This document shows, piece after piece, positions 22,968-33,347 of a stretch of DNA of 64,000 bases. The notes under the pieces are model-generated. The model did not search any database, was not told the origin of the DNA, and was given only the letters and a program-made list of their open reading frames with translations. Source of the stretch: Sesamum alatum (Eukaryota; Streptophyta; Magnoliopsida; Lamiales; Pedaliaceae). The DNA lies in the NCBI GenBank assembly GCA_034509735.1, contig JACGWO010000012.1:3534001-3598000 (forward strand). Direction: 5' to 3'. The first letter of the stretch is position 1. Each line of letters opens with the position of its first letter. A program made the translations under genes and the position numbers.

Positions 22968-23990
22968 TCAAGGCGTGGAAAGTTGGAGAGGTGGGTCGAC
23001 GTGAGTCGGTGGCATTCCCTCGAAGTAGTGTTTGAATCTTTGGCCATTAACCTTAAAGGGTCCCTTCTCACCATTGAGCTCGACGACCCCGTGAGGGAAA
23101 ACATTCGTTACCACGAATGGCCCACTCCATTTGGACGGTAGTTTACCTAGAAACAACCTCAACCTAGAGTTGTAGAGTAGCACAATGTCGCCTTTTGTGA
23201 ACTCTTTTGGCCGAATGCGGGTGTCATGCCATGCTTTCGTGCGTTCTTTGAATAGGCGAGCATTCTCATAGGCGTGGTATCTCAGTTCATGCAACTCATT
23301 TAGTTGGAGTTTGCGATGTTTCCCTGCACATTGAAGATCAAAGTTTAGGAACTTAGTGGCCTAATAGGCTTTATGCTCTAATTCGACCGGGAGATAACAG
23401 TTTTTACCAAAAATCAGGCGAAAGGGAGACATACGAATTGGGGTTTTGAATACCGTGCGATATGCCCAAAGGGCATCATCTAATTTCAAGACCAATCTTT
23501 CCTAGAGGTGCTCACCGTTTTCTCCAAAATTTGTTTAAGCTCCCTACTAGAGACCTCTACTTGGCCACTTGTTTGGGGTGATAAGGGTAGCTATGCGGTG
23601 GGTTCCACAAAATTTTTAAGCAAGGCTTGAAATTGTTAGTTGCAGAAATGCTTCCCACCATCACTAATAATAGCCCGAGGGGTGCCATAGGGTGTAAAAT
23701 ATGCTTTTTAAGGAACTTGAGAACCACTCGGGAATCATTAATAGGTGTACTAATAGCTTCGACCCACTTACTCACGTAATCCACCGCGACAAGTATGTAG
23801 GCATTATGATACGATTTAGGGAAAAGCCCCATAAAGTCGATCCCCCACACATAAAAAATTTCACACACTAAGATATTAGAGAGAGCTCTCATGGCGACGC
23901 GAGATATTACCTGTGCATTGGCATTGGTCACAAGCACTTACATAGGTATGGGCATCTTTGAACAATGACGGCTAAAAGAATCCACTTTGA
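22968..23990 (-). pseudogene. Athila integrase, broken
   Basis: The minus strand gives [15 protein letters not shown] (zinc-domain cysteines, about 23965-23920), then [15 protein letters not shown] and [15 protein letters not shown] (first catalytic Asp, 23937-23557). The second Asp block is decayed (the D-N-G step is no longer clean). The C-terminal half reads [16 protein letters not shown] (about 23485-23440) and, at 23294-22968, [20 protein letters not shown] then [11 protein letters not shown] and [14 protein letters not shown], a very close fit to Athila integrase ends. Stops and frameshifts disable it. Confidence 0.9.
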
Positions 23991-24089
23991 AGGACTTTGG
24001 CCGCCGTTTTGGAGGCGCCATCGTGTCCTCCGTTTTCTCAGTCATGGCAGAAACTGATAATACTGTACATCTCATACTCGAGCACACAT

Positions 24090-24819
24090 CGCCTCACCAT
24101 CCCATCCCCACATTGCTTGTACACAAAGGGCTCATCCCATAGGTAGTACTTGATATCCAAAAAGAACTTCTTCTTTTGTTGGTACGACATGTGGGATGGT
24201 ACCACATTTCCTGCAAGAAAATTCGCAAAATCAGCAAACCATAGTTCTCCCTTTGTATTAATACATGCAATTGTTCATCAGGGAACTCATCACGAAGGGA
24301 TAAATCCTGCATGCTTTCCACATAGTCCCTATCGAGTCTAGATAAGTGGTTGGCAACTGTGTTGTCCGTGCCTTTTCGGTCTTTTATCTCCAACTCAAAT
24401 TCTTGCAATAAGATAATCCACCGGAACAACCAAGGCTTAGCTTCACGCTTAGATAAAAGATATCGAAGGGCTGCATGATCAGTGAAAACAATAACTTTGG
24501 ATAACAACAAGCATGATCAGTGAAGACAATAACTTTGGATAACAAAAAGTAATTCTTTTTCTGTGGTAGCATAGTTGCACTGAGCTTCATTCATCGTTCT
24601 ACTTGCATAATAAATGGTATGGAATTTCTTATCCAGTCGTTGCACCAAAACAGGCCCTAGAGTATCATTACTAGCTTCACACATGGTTTCAAAAGGCAAA
24701 TCCCATAAAGGTGCAGATACATTAAGTGCAGTGGTGAGTCTTTCTTTTAACAAACAAAATGCATGCATACACTCATCATTGAATTCAAAGGGCACATCCT
24801 TCACTAAGAGGTGAGTCAA
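24090..24819 (-). pseudogene. Athila RNase H, with a 38-bp duplication
   Basis: Minus-strand segments read FETMCEASNDTLGPVLVQR, then IYYASRTMNEAQCNYATTEK (24819-24517), [12 protein letters not shown], and [20 protein letters not shown] (24510-24094). These are the core steps of gypsy RNase H up to the A-D-x-L-S-R end. In the middle, 38 bp are duplicated in tandem (24473-24510 and 24511-24548), shifting the frame. The domain would remove RNA from the RNA-DNA hybrid. Confidence 0.88.
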
Positions 24820-25423
24820 AGGTCTAGCAATTTTTTAAAATCCTTGATGAACCGCCTATAGAAACCAGTGTGACCTATGAAACCTCTTACATCTTTCACA
24901 GACTGAGGAGTCGGGAGTTTTTCAATTAATTCTACCGTCTCTCTATCAACCTCTATCCCACAAGAAGATACTTTATGTCCTAGAACTATCCCCTCACTTA
25001 CCATGAAATGACATTTTTCCCAATTTAAAACAAGATTTGTTTCCTCACATCTTTGCAAAACATTTTCCAAATTATTCAGGCATGTATCAAAAGATTATGC
25101 ATAAACAGAGAAATCATCCATAAAAACTTATCATAAAATGATCAATGAAATCTCCAAACATAGAAATCATGCATCGTTGAAAAGTAGTCGGTGCATTGCA
25201 CAACCCAAACGGCATTCTCCTAAATGCAAACGTGCCAAACGGGCATGTGAAAGTAGTTTTCTCTTAATCCTCAGGGGCAATGGCCACCTGATGGTATCCG
25301 GAGTAACCATCTAAGAAACAATAAAACGCATGCCCTGCAAGTTTTTCAACCATTTGATCAATGAAGGGGAGAGGAAAATGGTCTTTCCTAGTGGCCTCAT
25401 TAAGTGCCCTATAATCAATACAC
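24820..25423 (-). pseudogene. Athila RT, C-terminal segment
   Basis: Directly after the solo LTR the minus strand resumes with QCIDYRALNEATRKDHFPLP, then FIDQMVEKLAGHAFYCFLDG and SGYHQVAIAPE. The Y/M-x-DD region is decayed; later come LVLNWEKCHFMV, EGIVLGHKVSSCGIEVD and VRGFIGHTGFYRRFIKDF (25070-24816). It joins the other RT pieces at 27399-27534 and 31142-31352, which are separated only by later insertions. Confidence 0.9.
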
Positions 25424-27393
25424 TGAAAGATTGTGGATCGTCCCGGGAAATAGCGTGAATGCGGAAGCGTGGTATAAAATTAAATAATAAAAATTTAAAC
25501 ATACTTTTACGTAAAAATAAAGAACACGTTCAAGGGTGTACCCTTGAAGTTCCCGGGCGTTCAGTGTATCTCATGAATTAAAAGTATAGAAACAATCATG
25601 GAGGCTATAGGATTAAAAATAAAAGAGGGACGAAAAGTAAATCGGGACCTACCGATTGTCGTTTTCGTCTTCTAACTGGTACTCGCGTTGTTCCCCGATT
25701 TGCACCAAATCTCGTATATGAGATTTTTCAAATTGTGACACGCAATCCACCCACGTATCTTGCACGTCGTGCTAGCGAACGAACAAGTATATTGGAGAGG
25801 ACGGATCAATCACACGTTATTAATTTAATGAGATTAATCCTCCTATGTTCAATTGTTTAAGAACAAAAGAACAAGAAAATAATATTCTTGAGAGAGAGAG
25901 AGAGGGCGGACGAGAGGAGAGAGAGCACGAGAGAGAGAGAGAGAGTGTGTGTGTGTGTGTGTGTGTGTGTTGGAGTTTCATCATCTCTCTTATGGTGAGG
26001 GACTAGGACTATATATAGAGGAGGAGTTTAATCCTCTTCAAACTCTAACTCTAAAGAAGACTATGTTGACTAGGATTTTGACCTAGTCAAAGTAGTAATT
26101 TGACCTAGTCAAATTAACTCCTTTTTTAATCTCAACCATTAATTTAATTTAATGAAATATTTAAAAACCTATTTAAATATTCCAAAGGAAAATAAATAAA
26201 TATAATAAATATAAATATTTATTCTAGGTCGATTAAATTAATTTTTTAATAAATCTAATTTATTAGATTAATCCCTTTTATCTAATAAAAGGAATTAATT
26301 CTCTCCAAGAAAATAAAGGACCCGATTAAATCCAATTTAATCATTCCATTTCTCCAAGTATTTAATTCTAAATTAAATACTTAATGTGTGTGGATTGTGT
26401 GTGACTCTTTAGGTTCACCTTTCAGCTAGAATTGGTCGGATTCCTAGAATCCGCCCGTTACGATGGGTGGCCATCTAGCAACGGTCCATGGTACTACAGA
26501 CTAGATGAATATTCGGGGATGAACATTTAGGCTCTAACAGTACACTTGTCCTTCCATCTACGGTCTCACTACTTAGGGTCTAAGGCATGAAAATTGCAGG
26601 TACCCATTTTGGACCTAAGTGTCGGTCTGTCCTTACTAAACGCCGCAAGGGAAACCTTCCCTTCTGTTCAGTTACTGTGGCCACAGATTTTAGGGACAAG
26701 ACACAGAGCATATGTGAGACTCAACTGTCAATGCCTTTTGACAGGAGACAGATGCTTTCTTGGAAACTACTGTCACTCTGTACACCGGAGGTGCACTAGA
26801 CATGGCTTATGACTACGCAAGTGCTTCTTGGCAATCTCTCACCATATCTAAGATAAAGCCCTGATATACAGGTAAACTCAACAGTTCCTCAAGTCAAAGG
26901 ACTTGACCTGTACTGTCGGAACTGGGAACACACGTCATACCTAGCCGACCCTACTCAAGGTCCTCCGTAAGACGGTTCCCAGGTTCACCTCAGTCAGCTG
27001 CTCCCTAGCAGGCTAACCCACTAACAGTGCTTAGACGACCTTCGTCACCCGTCGATGAAATACGACAGCAGATGCTTAGTGCAAGTCTCAAGGGGAATCT
27101 CGGTACCCATTTTTGAGATTCCTTGACTTGGAGATTTCCGGACTGATTCGGCGGCACTGATTTCATGGACCTACCTCCAAGCGTAGTCCCAGTCCCCGAA
27201 ATACGTTTTCAGTTTGTGGGCTTTGTTTGCGTAGTGAACAGATATGTAATGCAGATAAAGTGAACACAAACAAAGTAATGCCAAATGAATTTCACTTCTT
27301 TATTCATTAATAATTTATCATGTTCCTGAAATTGTCTAGACATAGGTTACATTTTGCCTGCCAAGATTGGCTACATGGTCACCTATTCTAACA
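25424..27393. mobile_element. Solo LTR (1970 bp) with perfect 5-bp target duplication
   Basis: The segment starts TGAAAGATTGTGG and ends CCTATTCTAACA (plus strand), a TG...CA pair, and is bounded by TACAC at 25419-25423 and 27394-27398. Removing it and one TACAC restores the RT reading, with Cys-Ile-Asp-Tyr-Arg crossing the site. No internal coding region or second LTR is present, so this is best read as a solo LTR left by recombination. The copies at 58653-62173 belong to the same family (shared CCCGGGAGCG-type start, GGTGTACCCTTG, CTAGCAACGGTCCATGG, ACCTATTCTAACA). Confidence 0.88.
25889..25971. repeat. Compound GA/GT microsatellite
   Basis: (GA)n with short interruptions runs from 25889 into (GT)n ending at 25971. 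It lies inside the solo LTR. Confidence 0.9.
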
Positions 27394-27398
27394 TACAC

Positions 27399-27534
27399 AC
27401 CTTCCAACCCGTAACTGTTCTAGTAGAAATGAGCTCGTTGTTATCATTGGTTACTACCGTCATCCCACCTTTCTTAAGCGCGCATTGAACAAGGCTTACC
27501 TAAGTAGAATCATAGATGGGATAGTGATGTGGAA
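27399..27534 (-). pseudogene. Athila RT, middle segment between two insertions
   Basis: Minus-strand reading from the edge of the TR-GAG element gives YPIYDST, a stop, VSLVQCALKKGGMTVVTNDN and NELISTRTVTGWKVC. These match the Athila steps P-I-S-D-S-x-W-V-S-P-V-Q, K-K-G-G-M-T-V and T-G-W-R-V-C. The stop falls where Trp is expected, as a TGG-to-TAG change would give. Confidence 0.9.
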
Positions 27535-27789
27535 GTGGTTTGAAGCGAAAGAATAGAAGGGAAAATCACCCTCGACATGATTACACCCCAAGTCTAGTGA
27601 GAGAATATTTGTGTATGTCTTGTCAAATCAATGAATAGTAAAACCCCCTTAAAAATAATATATGGGGTATTTATAGTAATGTTAGTTATTTTATGGTGTG
27701 ATAGGGTGTGGATATTTATTATGTAGCTTACATAAGAAAATTACTCTTATACCCTTATAATTAAATGTTTATTACTATCATATACATCA
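27535..27789 (-). repeat. 3' LTR of the TR-GAG element
   Basis: 255 bp, nearly identical to 30881-31141 (shared CTTGACATGATTACACCCCA with one change, then GTCTAGTGAGAGAATATTTG). The high similarity suggests a younger insertion than the surrounding Athila, whose LTRs have diverged more. Confidence 0.88.
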
Positions 27790-28004
27790 TACAACCCCCC
27801 ACTCTCAGACGGAATACTTCGCAAGAAGCAGTAATCCGGATGAGAGTAAGAATTCTTTGCAAGAAAAAACTGAAGCGTTGAATTCATGGGAAGGGTGGGT
27901 GGGAATCCATATTGTTCGCGAATGAGTTACTAGAAGATGTGTGAGTCGTCCAAAAATAATAAAAAAAACATGGAAAGCATTTAGTGCCCCTGAAGTAGCA
28001 CAAT

Positions 28005-28212
28005 TATTTAAATTAATATTGAAGAGGTTTTTGACCCAAGATTTGTGGTGCAAAGCCCAGGTGATAGCGTGGGGCGACCGGGGCCGATGTCACGAGGCCA
28101 AGTCGAGGCGCGGCCACTAGGAGAATATTGCATCCGCTAGGATATGAACTCAGGTCAAAAGGGCGGATATAAGAGACCTCAACCACTTCTATCCCTATTT
28201 GAGATGTAATTT
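28005..28212 (-). mobile_element. Possible tRNA-derived SINE
   Basis: On the minus strand, TAGAAGTGGTTGAGGT resembles a pol III A box and GAGTTCATATCC, about 35 bases later, a B box (consensus GGTTCGAATCC). A GC-rich body of about 130 bp follows, which is out of keeping with its surroundings. No poly(A) tail or target duplication was found, so the call is tentative. Confidence 0.35.
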
Positions 28213-28299
28213 TTTTATGTTTTTTTTTTATTTTCACTTCTTCTTCGCCCTAACAAGGAGGTGTTTGACCTACGCTCTTCCTGTAGGGCACTCATTATC

Positions 28300-28775
28300 G
28301 GGGTGACACTCCTCTAGGAGGAGGAAGTCTCTTCCTCGACACAATACTCCTGCAGGAGGAGCGGGTGCTTAACCTCCGCCTCCAAGAGGAGGGCGTGTTT
28401 GGCCTCCTCTTTCTCTTTAAGGCTCTCCTCCTCGAGATAACACTGTTCTAGGAAAATGAGGAGGGATTCAACCTCCACTTTCCCTTGAGGGCTCTCTCCT
28501 TGAGACGACACATTTCAGGAGGAGGAAGTCTTTTCCTTGAGATGTCATTCCTCTTGGAGGAGGAGTAGGTCAACCTCCCCTTTCTCTTGAGGACTCTTCT
28601 CCTTGGGACGATACATTTCAGGAAGAGGAATTCTTTTCCTTGAGATAACACTCCTCTTGGAGGAGGAGTAGGTCGACCTCCTCTTTCTCCTGAGGGCTCT
28701 TTTTCTTGGGATGACACATTTCAGGATAGGGAGGTCTCTTTCTCGAGATGACACTCCTCTTGGAGGCAGCGGATC
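28300..28775. repeat. Tandem repeats, 103-bp period, in the TR-GAG interior
   Basis: GACGACACATTTCAGGA and close variants begin at 28504, 28607 and 28710, exactly 103 bases apart. Each is followed by CTTGAGATRWCAYTCCTCTTGG and GAGGAGGAGTAGGTC. More degraded partial units lie at 28300-28480. Purine/pyrimidine asymmetry is strong. Minus-strand open frames across it are repeat by-products. Confidence 0.82.
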
Positions 28776-28779
28776 CTTC

Positions 28780-29689
28780 TCGTGACAGAGCCCCCCAAGA
28801 CCTTGGGGAAGATGGGGGAGCGTAGTTATTATTTATTTAGTTGTATTTCGGATAGCTTTCTCCGACTTGTATGGTCGGATATTTTGGTGTGTAATTCCAC
28901 CGGGACATTGCCTCAAGGGACCTTGCTCATGTCCCGGAGCTGGTCTTTTACCAACTTCATGGGGATGCAAAGTTCCCGTGAGTTTTTTTTTTTTTTTTTG
29001 AGACTAGGACCAGAAAATTAACTTCATTACTCAATGTTTGCATTACAACGTCTTAGGGGAAATCAAAAAAGGATAAGGATTTGTTGAGCTCCTACTTGAG
29101 CTTTCTCCTATTACAAGTGAATAGCCAAAAGATAATTTTTCCTATTATGCGAACTTAAGGTTACTATTTCGTAGCGAGGGAGTCTTTTCCCGCCGATTCT
29201 ATGAGGTCATGAGATGACTTCTGCATGGGGTGCACGGCCTCGCCTCCCCTCACTACGAGCTTGATGCGTGGCTCGAGCTCACGGGGTGCACGGCCTAGAG
29301 CTTGTCATGGGGTGCACGACCGCATCCTCCTGGTCAAATTGGCGTCCTCGTGGATATTGGTTGACATACTCCTTCAAGTGTCCCCATTGGATCAATTTCT
29401 CTATCTCATTTTGAGGTGATGACACTCCTCAGTCATATGCCTAATGTCACGGTGGAAACGGAATATTTGTCGGACTTTAGCCTCTTGGGATTGTCCTTCA
29501 TTTTTCTCGGCCATTGGTCAATCAGCCCTTGTTGCTCCGCGACGACTAATATTTCTCCTCTAGGGGCGTTCAAAGGGGTGTAGTGCGTCAATCTGTTGGG
29601 GGGCACATGCTTGCGTTCCTCCTTCTTCCATGGCTCATTTTCTTCCTCCCTACCTTTCCTCTTGACACTGTGGGTAGGATCCGCAGTTT
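28780..29689. other. TR-GAG interior without recognised gene
   Basis: Contains an 18-T run (28985-29002), three copies of GGGGTGCACGGCC or a variant (29226, 29282, 29310) and a GC-rich patch. Some of 29430-29690 may be the decayed 3' end of gag on the minus strand (Arg/Lys-rich), but nothing can be firmly called. Confidence 0.45.
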
Positions 29690-30545
29690 GGGATTACTCG
29701 ATTCTGATGTACTTTTGTGATTGCAAAGAGTAAGTCTTCCATAGTGCTGGGGGTTTTCCGGCTATAGACTCTTTGAACCTTCCCGGAAGCAAGTTTTGTT
29801 GCATAATGCTAGCCAACAATTCATGGTTAACATGGGGCACCTCTTTCACGGCCTCCACGAATCTCTGAACGTAATCTCTCAACGACTCCATCTCCTTCTG
29901 GCGGATGTGAAAAAGGTATGTGGCCATTTTTGGGACTTTCTTATTCATAGAGAAGTAATGTAAAAAACGTTGGTTTAGCTGCTCGAGGCTGGAGATAGCT
30001 CTAGTTGGTAGTTGATTGAATCAAGCTAGAGCACACTTTGTAAGCATAGTGCGGAAGACCTTGCAGTAGGCGGCATCACTCAAGTCGTACCAATCAATTT
30101 TACCATAAAATTTGTCTAAGTGTTCTTGTAGGTCTCCCCGTTCCATCGTACTCCGGGAGGTTTGACACTTTAACGCCCGTCGGAAGTGCCTCGGCGAGGA
30201 TTGCCATGTAGAAAGGGATACATCTTGGAGGAGCCACGACTAAAGGGAGATAAGGGTCCTCTACTCCCCTCAAGAGTATAGGTGTTGTGGGTTGCCTTGG
30301 CTATGGGGGGAGTTGATCTTGTTCCTAGGCAACCTCCAGTTTAGATACTCTGTTATTCACCTCCTCCCGCCTCTGCCCATTCTCCTCGAGAGCCGAGGAC
30401 TCTTCTCGACTTCGACTAGGAGAAGGAGGGGGTGGGTTCATGGGGTGATTAGTTGCAAATTGAGCTATTGCTTGAGCGGCTGTTCGGTTTGATGCGTCAT
30501 GGATCAGTGCTAGTAAGGCCTCTTGCGTCAACTGGATCATCGGAC
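29690..30545 (-). pseudogene. gag of the TR-GAG element, broken
   Basis: The minus strand opens with MIQLTQEALLALIHDASNRT, AAQAIAQFATNHPMNPP and a coil (30540-30325). Several frame changes on it gives MAILAEALPTGVKVSNLPEY (about 30215-30155), then KVPKMATYLFHIRQKEMESL, RDYVQRFVEAVKEVPHVN and FKESIAGKPPAL (29948-29694). The Q-K-E-x-E-S-L-R-x-Y-V-x-R-F step is the hallmark of plant retrotransposon gag. No zinc knuckle was located and no pol follows. Confidence 0.8.
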
Positions 30546-30858
30546 CTTCGGGTGGAACTCCTGGGAAAGGGTGATTCCCCCAAGGGGGTGGTGTTTAGTC
30601 ACCAGGTAGTTCTTTGCCAGGGGGTGGAGATTGTTCATGGGGAGAAGGTACTTCCTCCTGAGGCACTTGTTCCTAGGATGGCAGGGCCCTCCCGTTTGGC
30701 TGGGGTTGTTCATAGGGTGGAAGGTTCATCCCATGTCATGGTGACTGTTCACGGGGTGGGTTTTGCTCTGCTCCATTTTCATGCGTTTCTTGGGCATTGT
30801 CCACCCCTTGAACATCGCGAGCACGTGACCTGGTTTGCATTCTCAATGTCAAGGTGAT

Positions 30859-30880
30859 GGTTTCCCACATAAGATGCCAA
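30859..30880 (-). promoter_or_regulatory. Primer binding site of the TR-GAG element
   Basis: On the minus strand TTGGCATCTTATGTGGGAAA then CC directly follows the LTR. It resembles the TTGGCGCCxTCTGTGGGAAAC form used by plant gypsy-type elements and the site at 4262. Confidence 0.65.
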
Positions 30881-31141
30881 TGATGTGGAAGTGGTTTGAA
30901 GCGAAGAAATAATCGAAAAAATCACCCTTGACATGATTACACCCCAAGTCTAGTGAGAGAATATTTGTGTATGTCTTGTCAAATCAATGAATTGTAAAAG
31001 CCCCCTTAAAAAATAATATAAGGGGTATTTATAGTGATGTTAGTTATTTTATGGTCTGATAGGGTGTGAATATTTATTATGTAGCTTACATAAAAAAATT
31101 ACTCTTATACCCTTAAATGTTTATTAGTATCATATACATCA
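30881..31141 (-). repeat. 5' LTR of the TR-GAG element
   Basis: 261 bp, partner of 27535-27789. Starts (minus strand) TGATGTATATGATAC and ends CTTCCACATCA. Confidence 0.88.
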
Positions 31142-31640
31142 TATAGATAATACCTGCTGCGAGCCATTTGAGGATTTCCTTTTTCACTACCTCTTGCATA
31201 TTTGGATTCAACCTTCTTTGCGGTTGTGCCTTCGGCTTGTAACCATCCTCCATAAAAATCTTGTGTGTACACGTGACTAGGCTAATTCCCTTGGTATCAG
31301 CGATGCTCCATCCGATAACCGACGTGTGTTCCTTGAGTTGGTGTAAGCTCATGCATCCCTAGTCTAGCAAATATAGAATATGGAATTAAATTGATGCTAG
31401 CACCTAGATCGCACAAGAGCTTTGTCAAAATTTACTTCCCCTATAGTGCATGGTATTGAAAAAACTCCCTGGGTCTTTGAGCTTTGGTGGAAGTTTGTTT
31501 TGTAGGATCGCGAACATTTCTCATTGAGTTTCACCATTTCTCCATTCGCCCACTTTCTCTTGTTGGATATCACCTCTTTCAGGAACTTGGCATAGCTTGG
31601 CATCTGCAAATGTGCATCAATGAGAGGGATATTAACATGA
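31142..31640 (-). pseudogene. Athila protease and RT N-terminal segment
   Basis: Minus-strand reading has MPSYAKFLKEVISNKRKW (about 31603), then SIPCTIGEV and CDLGASINLIPYSIFARL (about 31428-31368), whose D-L-G-A-S is the Athila form of the protease active site. The RT lead-in follows at 31352-31142: SVIGWSIADTKGISLVTCTH, KIFMEDGYKPKAQPQRRLNP and EVVKKEILKWLAAGIIY. The reading is cut at Tyr by the TR-GAG element and continues at 27534. A frameshift separates gag-side and protease frames. Confidence 0.9.
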
Positions 31641-33200
31641 ATCTTTTTTTAATATCTCTAGAATTTTTACCAAAACTGTTTATCCAAATTTTCCTTCAAA
31701 ACTCTCTTGGGATACGGGATATATGGAGGAACTTCATTTAGATTGAGTTTGAGTTTAGGAGTACTCCCTTTCAATTCCTCTTGAAGCTCCACATCTTCCT
31801 TCGGTTGTGGCTCGTCCACATGCTCGTGGGGCGGCTCCTCTCCAAGAATTTCCCATTCTTGAGTGTGATCGCATTAACTTGCTCCTTGGAAATTTTCTCA
31901 GTGTCACTCGGAAGTTGCCCCTCCTTTCTGCTAGATAACATGCTCACAATTTGCCCTACTTGGACCTCGAGATTCCCAATCGATGCATCATGGTTCTGCA
32001 AATGAGTGTTGGCAGCATTGAGAAAGTGGAAAGCATGTCTTCAAGGTTACTCCTGCGGCGGTGGCTGCTGGTGTGGTTGTTGGTATCCCAGCGGTCCTTG
32101 TTGTTGGTTGTTACTCCACGAAAAGTTGGGGTCACTACGTCATCCCAAATTGTAGGTGTTGGAGTATGGGTTAAAGTTAGACCTGCCACTATGGGAAACA
32201 AAATTAGCATCTTCAAAGACAGTATTTGTATTTCTTACCTGGCAGTCCTGACTCAAATGGCCCATTTGACCACATGCGCCACAAGGTCTTATAGGTGGAG
32301 CATTCCACATTGTGGCTCCAAGGTTATTCATCTGTTGTGCTAGTGCAAGCCATTTGTGCAGACAGGGCCATTGTGGCGTAAACTTGGTAAACCCCAGCTA
32401 CTGGTCGGTCTTGGCCATATGGGTAGAAGCTCGACGCTACCTCTTCAATGAGGACGAATGCTTCCGAGGGTAGCTTCTTCATGATGGTGCCACCTGCAGC
32501 TGCATCGATGGTAGCTCAGTTGGCCAACGTGACACCATGTAGAATGTTTGTACCTGCCGCCACACTGGGTGCTCGTGATGAGGGCACTTTCTAAGCATAT
32601 CCTGGAAATGTTCCCATGCATCATACAATGATTCCCTATCTGACTGCACAAAAGAAGTAATGTCATTGAGCAATTTAGCAGTTTTAGATGGGGGGAAAGT
32701 ATTTAGCAAGGATTTTTTGTGTCAATTCTTGCCAAGTTGTAATACTACCGGCAGACATTGACTTTTTGGCCTTATCACACAATGAAAACGGAAATAGTCT
32801 AAGTCTAACAGCATCATCACTAACAGCATTAAACTTAAAAGTATCACAAATTTTGAGAATGTTAGAGAGATATTTATTAGGATTCTCATCAAGCAAACCG
32901 GAGAACTGCACATGTGCTTGGATCATCTGAAATGATAGCTGGCTTGATCTCAAAGTTGTTGGCTTGGACCGTGGGTTTGGCAATGCTGGATATTAAACCC
33001 CATCGGCTGTTGGTAATGAGTATTCCATCATCGGCCTCTCTGGGACCCTTGCGTTCTCCATGGCCGGTTCTGTGAGAGCAAATTGATCCTCCGTGTTGGG
33101 ATTTCCACTCCCTTCGCCCCTCTCGATGGTGTTTCTTTGTTGGCGGAATGTTCTCTCAATTTCGGGATTGGTTGTGCTAACTCTCCACCACTACTTCATG
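31641..33200 (-). pseudogene. Athila gag, broken
   Basis: From about 33190 the minus strand reads TTNPEIERTFRQQRN, then MIQAHVQFSGLLDENPNKYL, ILKICDTFKFNAVSDDAVRL and RLFPFSLCDKAK (32983-32684), followed by ILAKYFPPSKTAKLLNDI and LRKCPHHEHPVW (32709-32479). The zinc knuckle CGACGQMGHLSQDC (C-x2-C-x4-H-x4-C) lies at about 32282-32241. These are standard Athila gag steps. Several frameshifts and stops are present, including one after ADGV near 33000. Confidence 0.92.
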
Positions 33201-33319
33201 TCATTAAACTATGAACCAAAGAAAGAGGGGAAGTGAGGTAAAAATAGAAAAATAAAAATAAAGTAAAGAAAAATCCAAATTAATTAAATCCAGCGAGTTA
33301 TGATATTATTTAAAAAAAA

Positions 33320-33337
33320 TCACAGGCAACGGTGCCA
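33320..33337 (-). promoter_or_regulatory. Primer binding site of the Athila element
   Basis: On the minus strand, ATCAAGTTTT then TGGCACCGTTGCCTGTG. It differs by few bases from TGGCGCCGTTGCCGGGG, the complement of the tRNA-Asp 3' end used by Athila elements. Confidence 0.8.
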
Positions 33338-33347
33338 AAAACTTGAT

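Larger units (their letters stand above)
27535..31141 (-). mobile_element. TR-GAG type non-autonomous LTR retrotransposon
   Basis: LTRs at 27535-27789 (255 bp) and 30881-31141 (261 bp) read TGATGTGGAAGTGGTTTGAA to ATACATCA on the plus strand. Flanks GATAG (27530-27534) and TATAG (31142-31146) agree at four of five bases. The primer-binding-like site at 30859-30880 and a polypurine tract (GAGAGTGGGGGG, minus strand, just right of 27789) show minus orientation. The 3.1-kb interior carries a gag domain but no protease, RT or integrase, the definition of TR-GAG elements, which depend on pol from relatives. It sits inside the Athila RT. Confidence 0.87.

Noticed and set aside
28314..28754. Minus-strand glutamate/serine-rich open frames
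   Set aside because: By-product of the 103-bp purine-rich repeats; frames shift from unit to unit.
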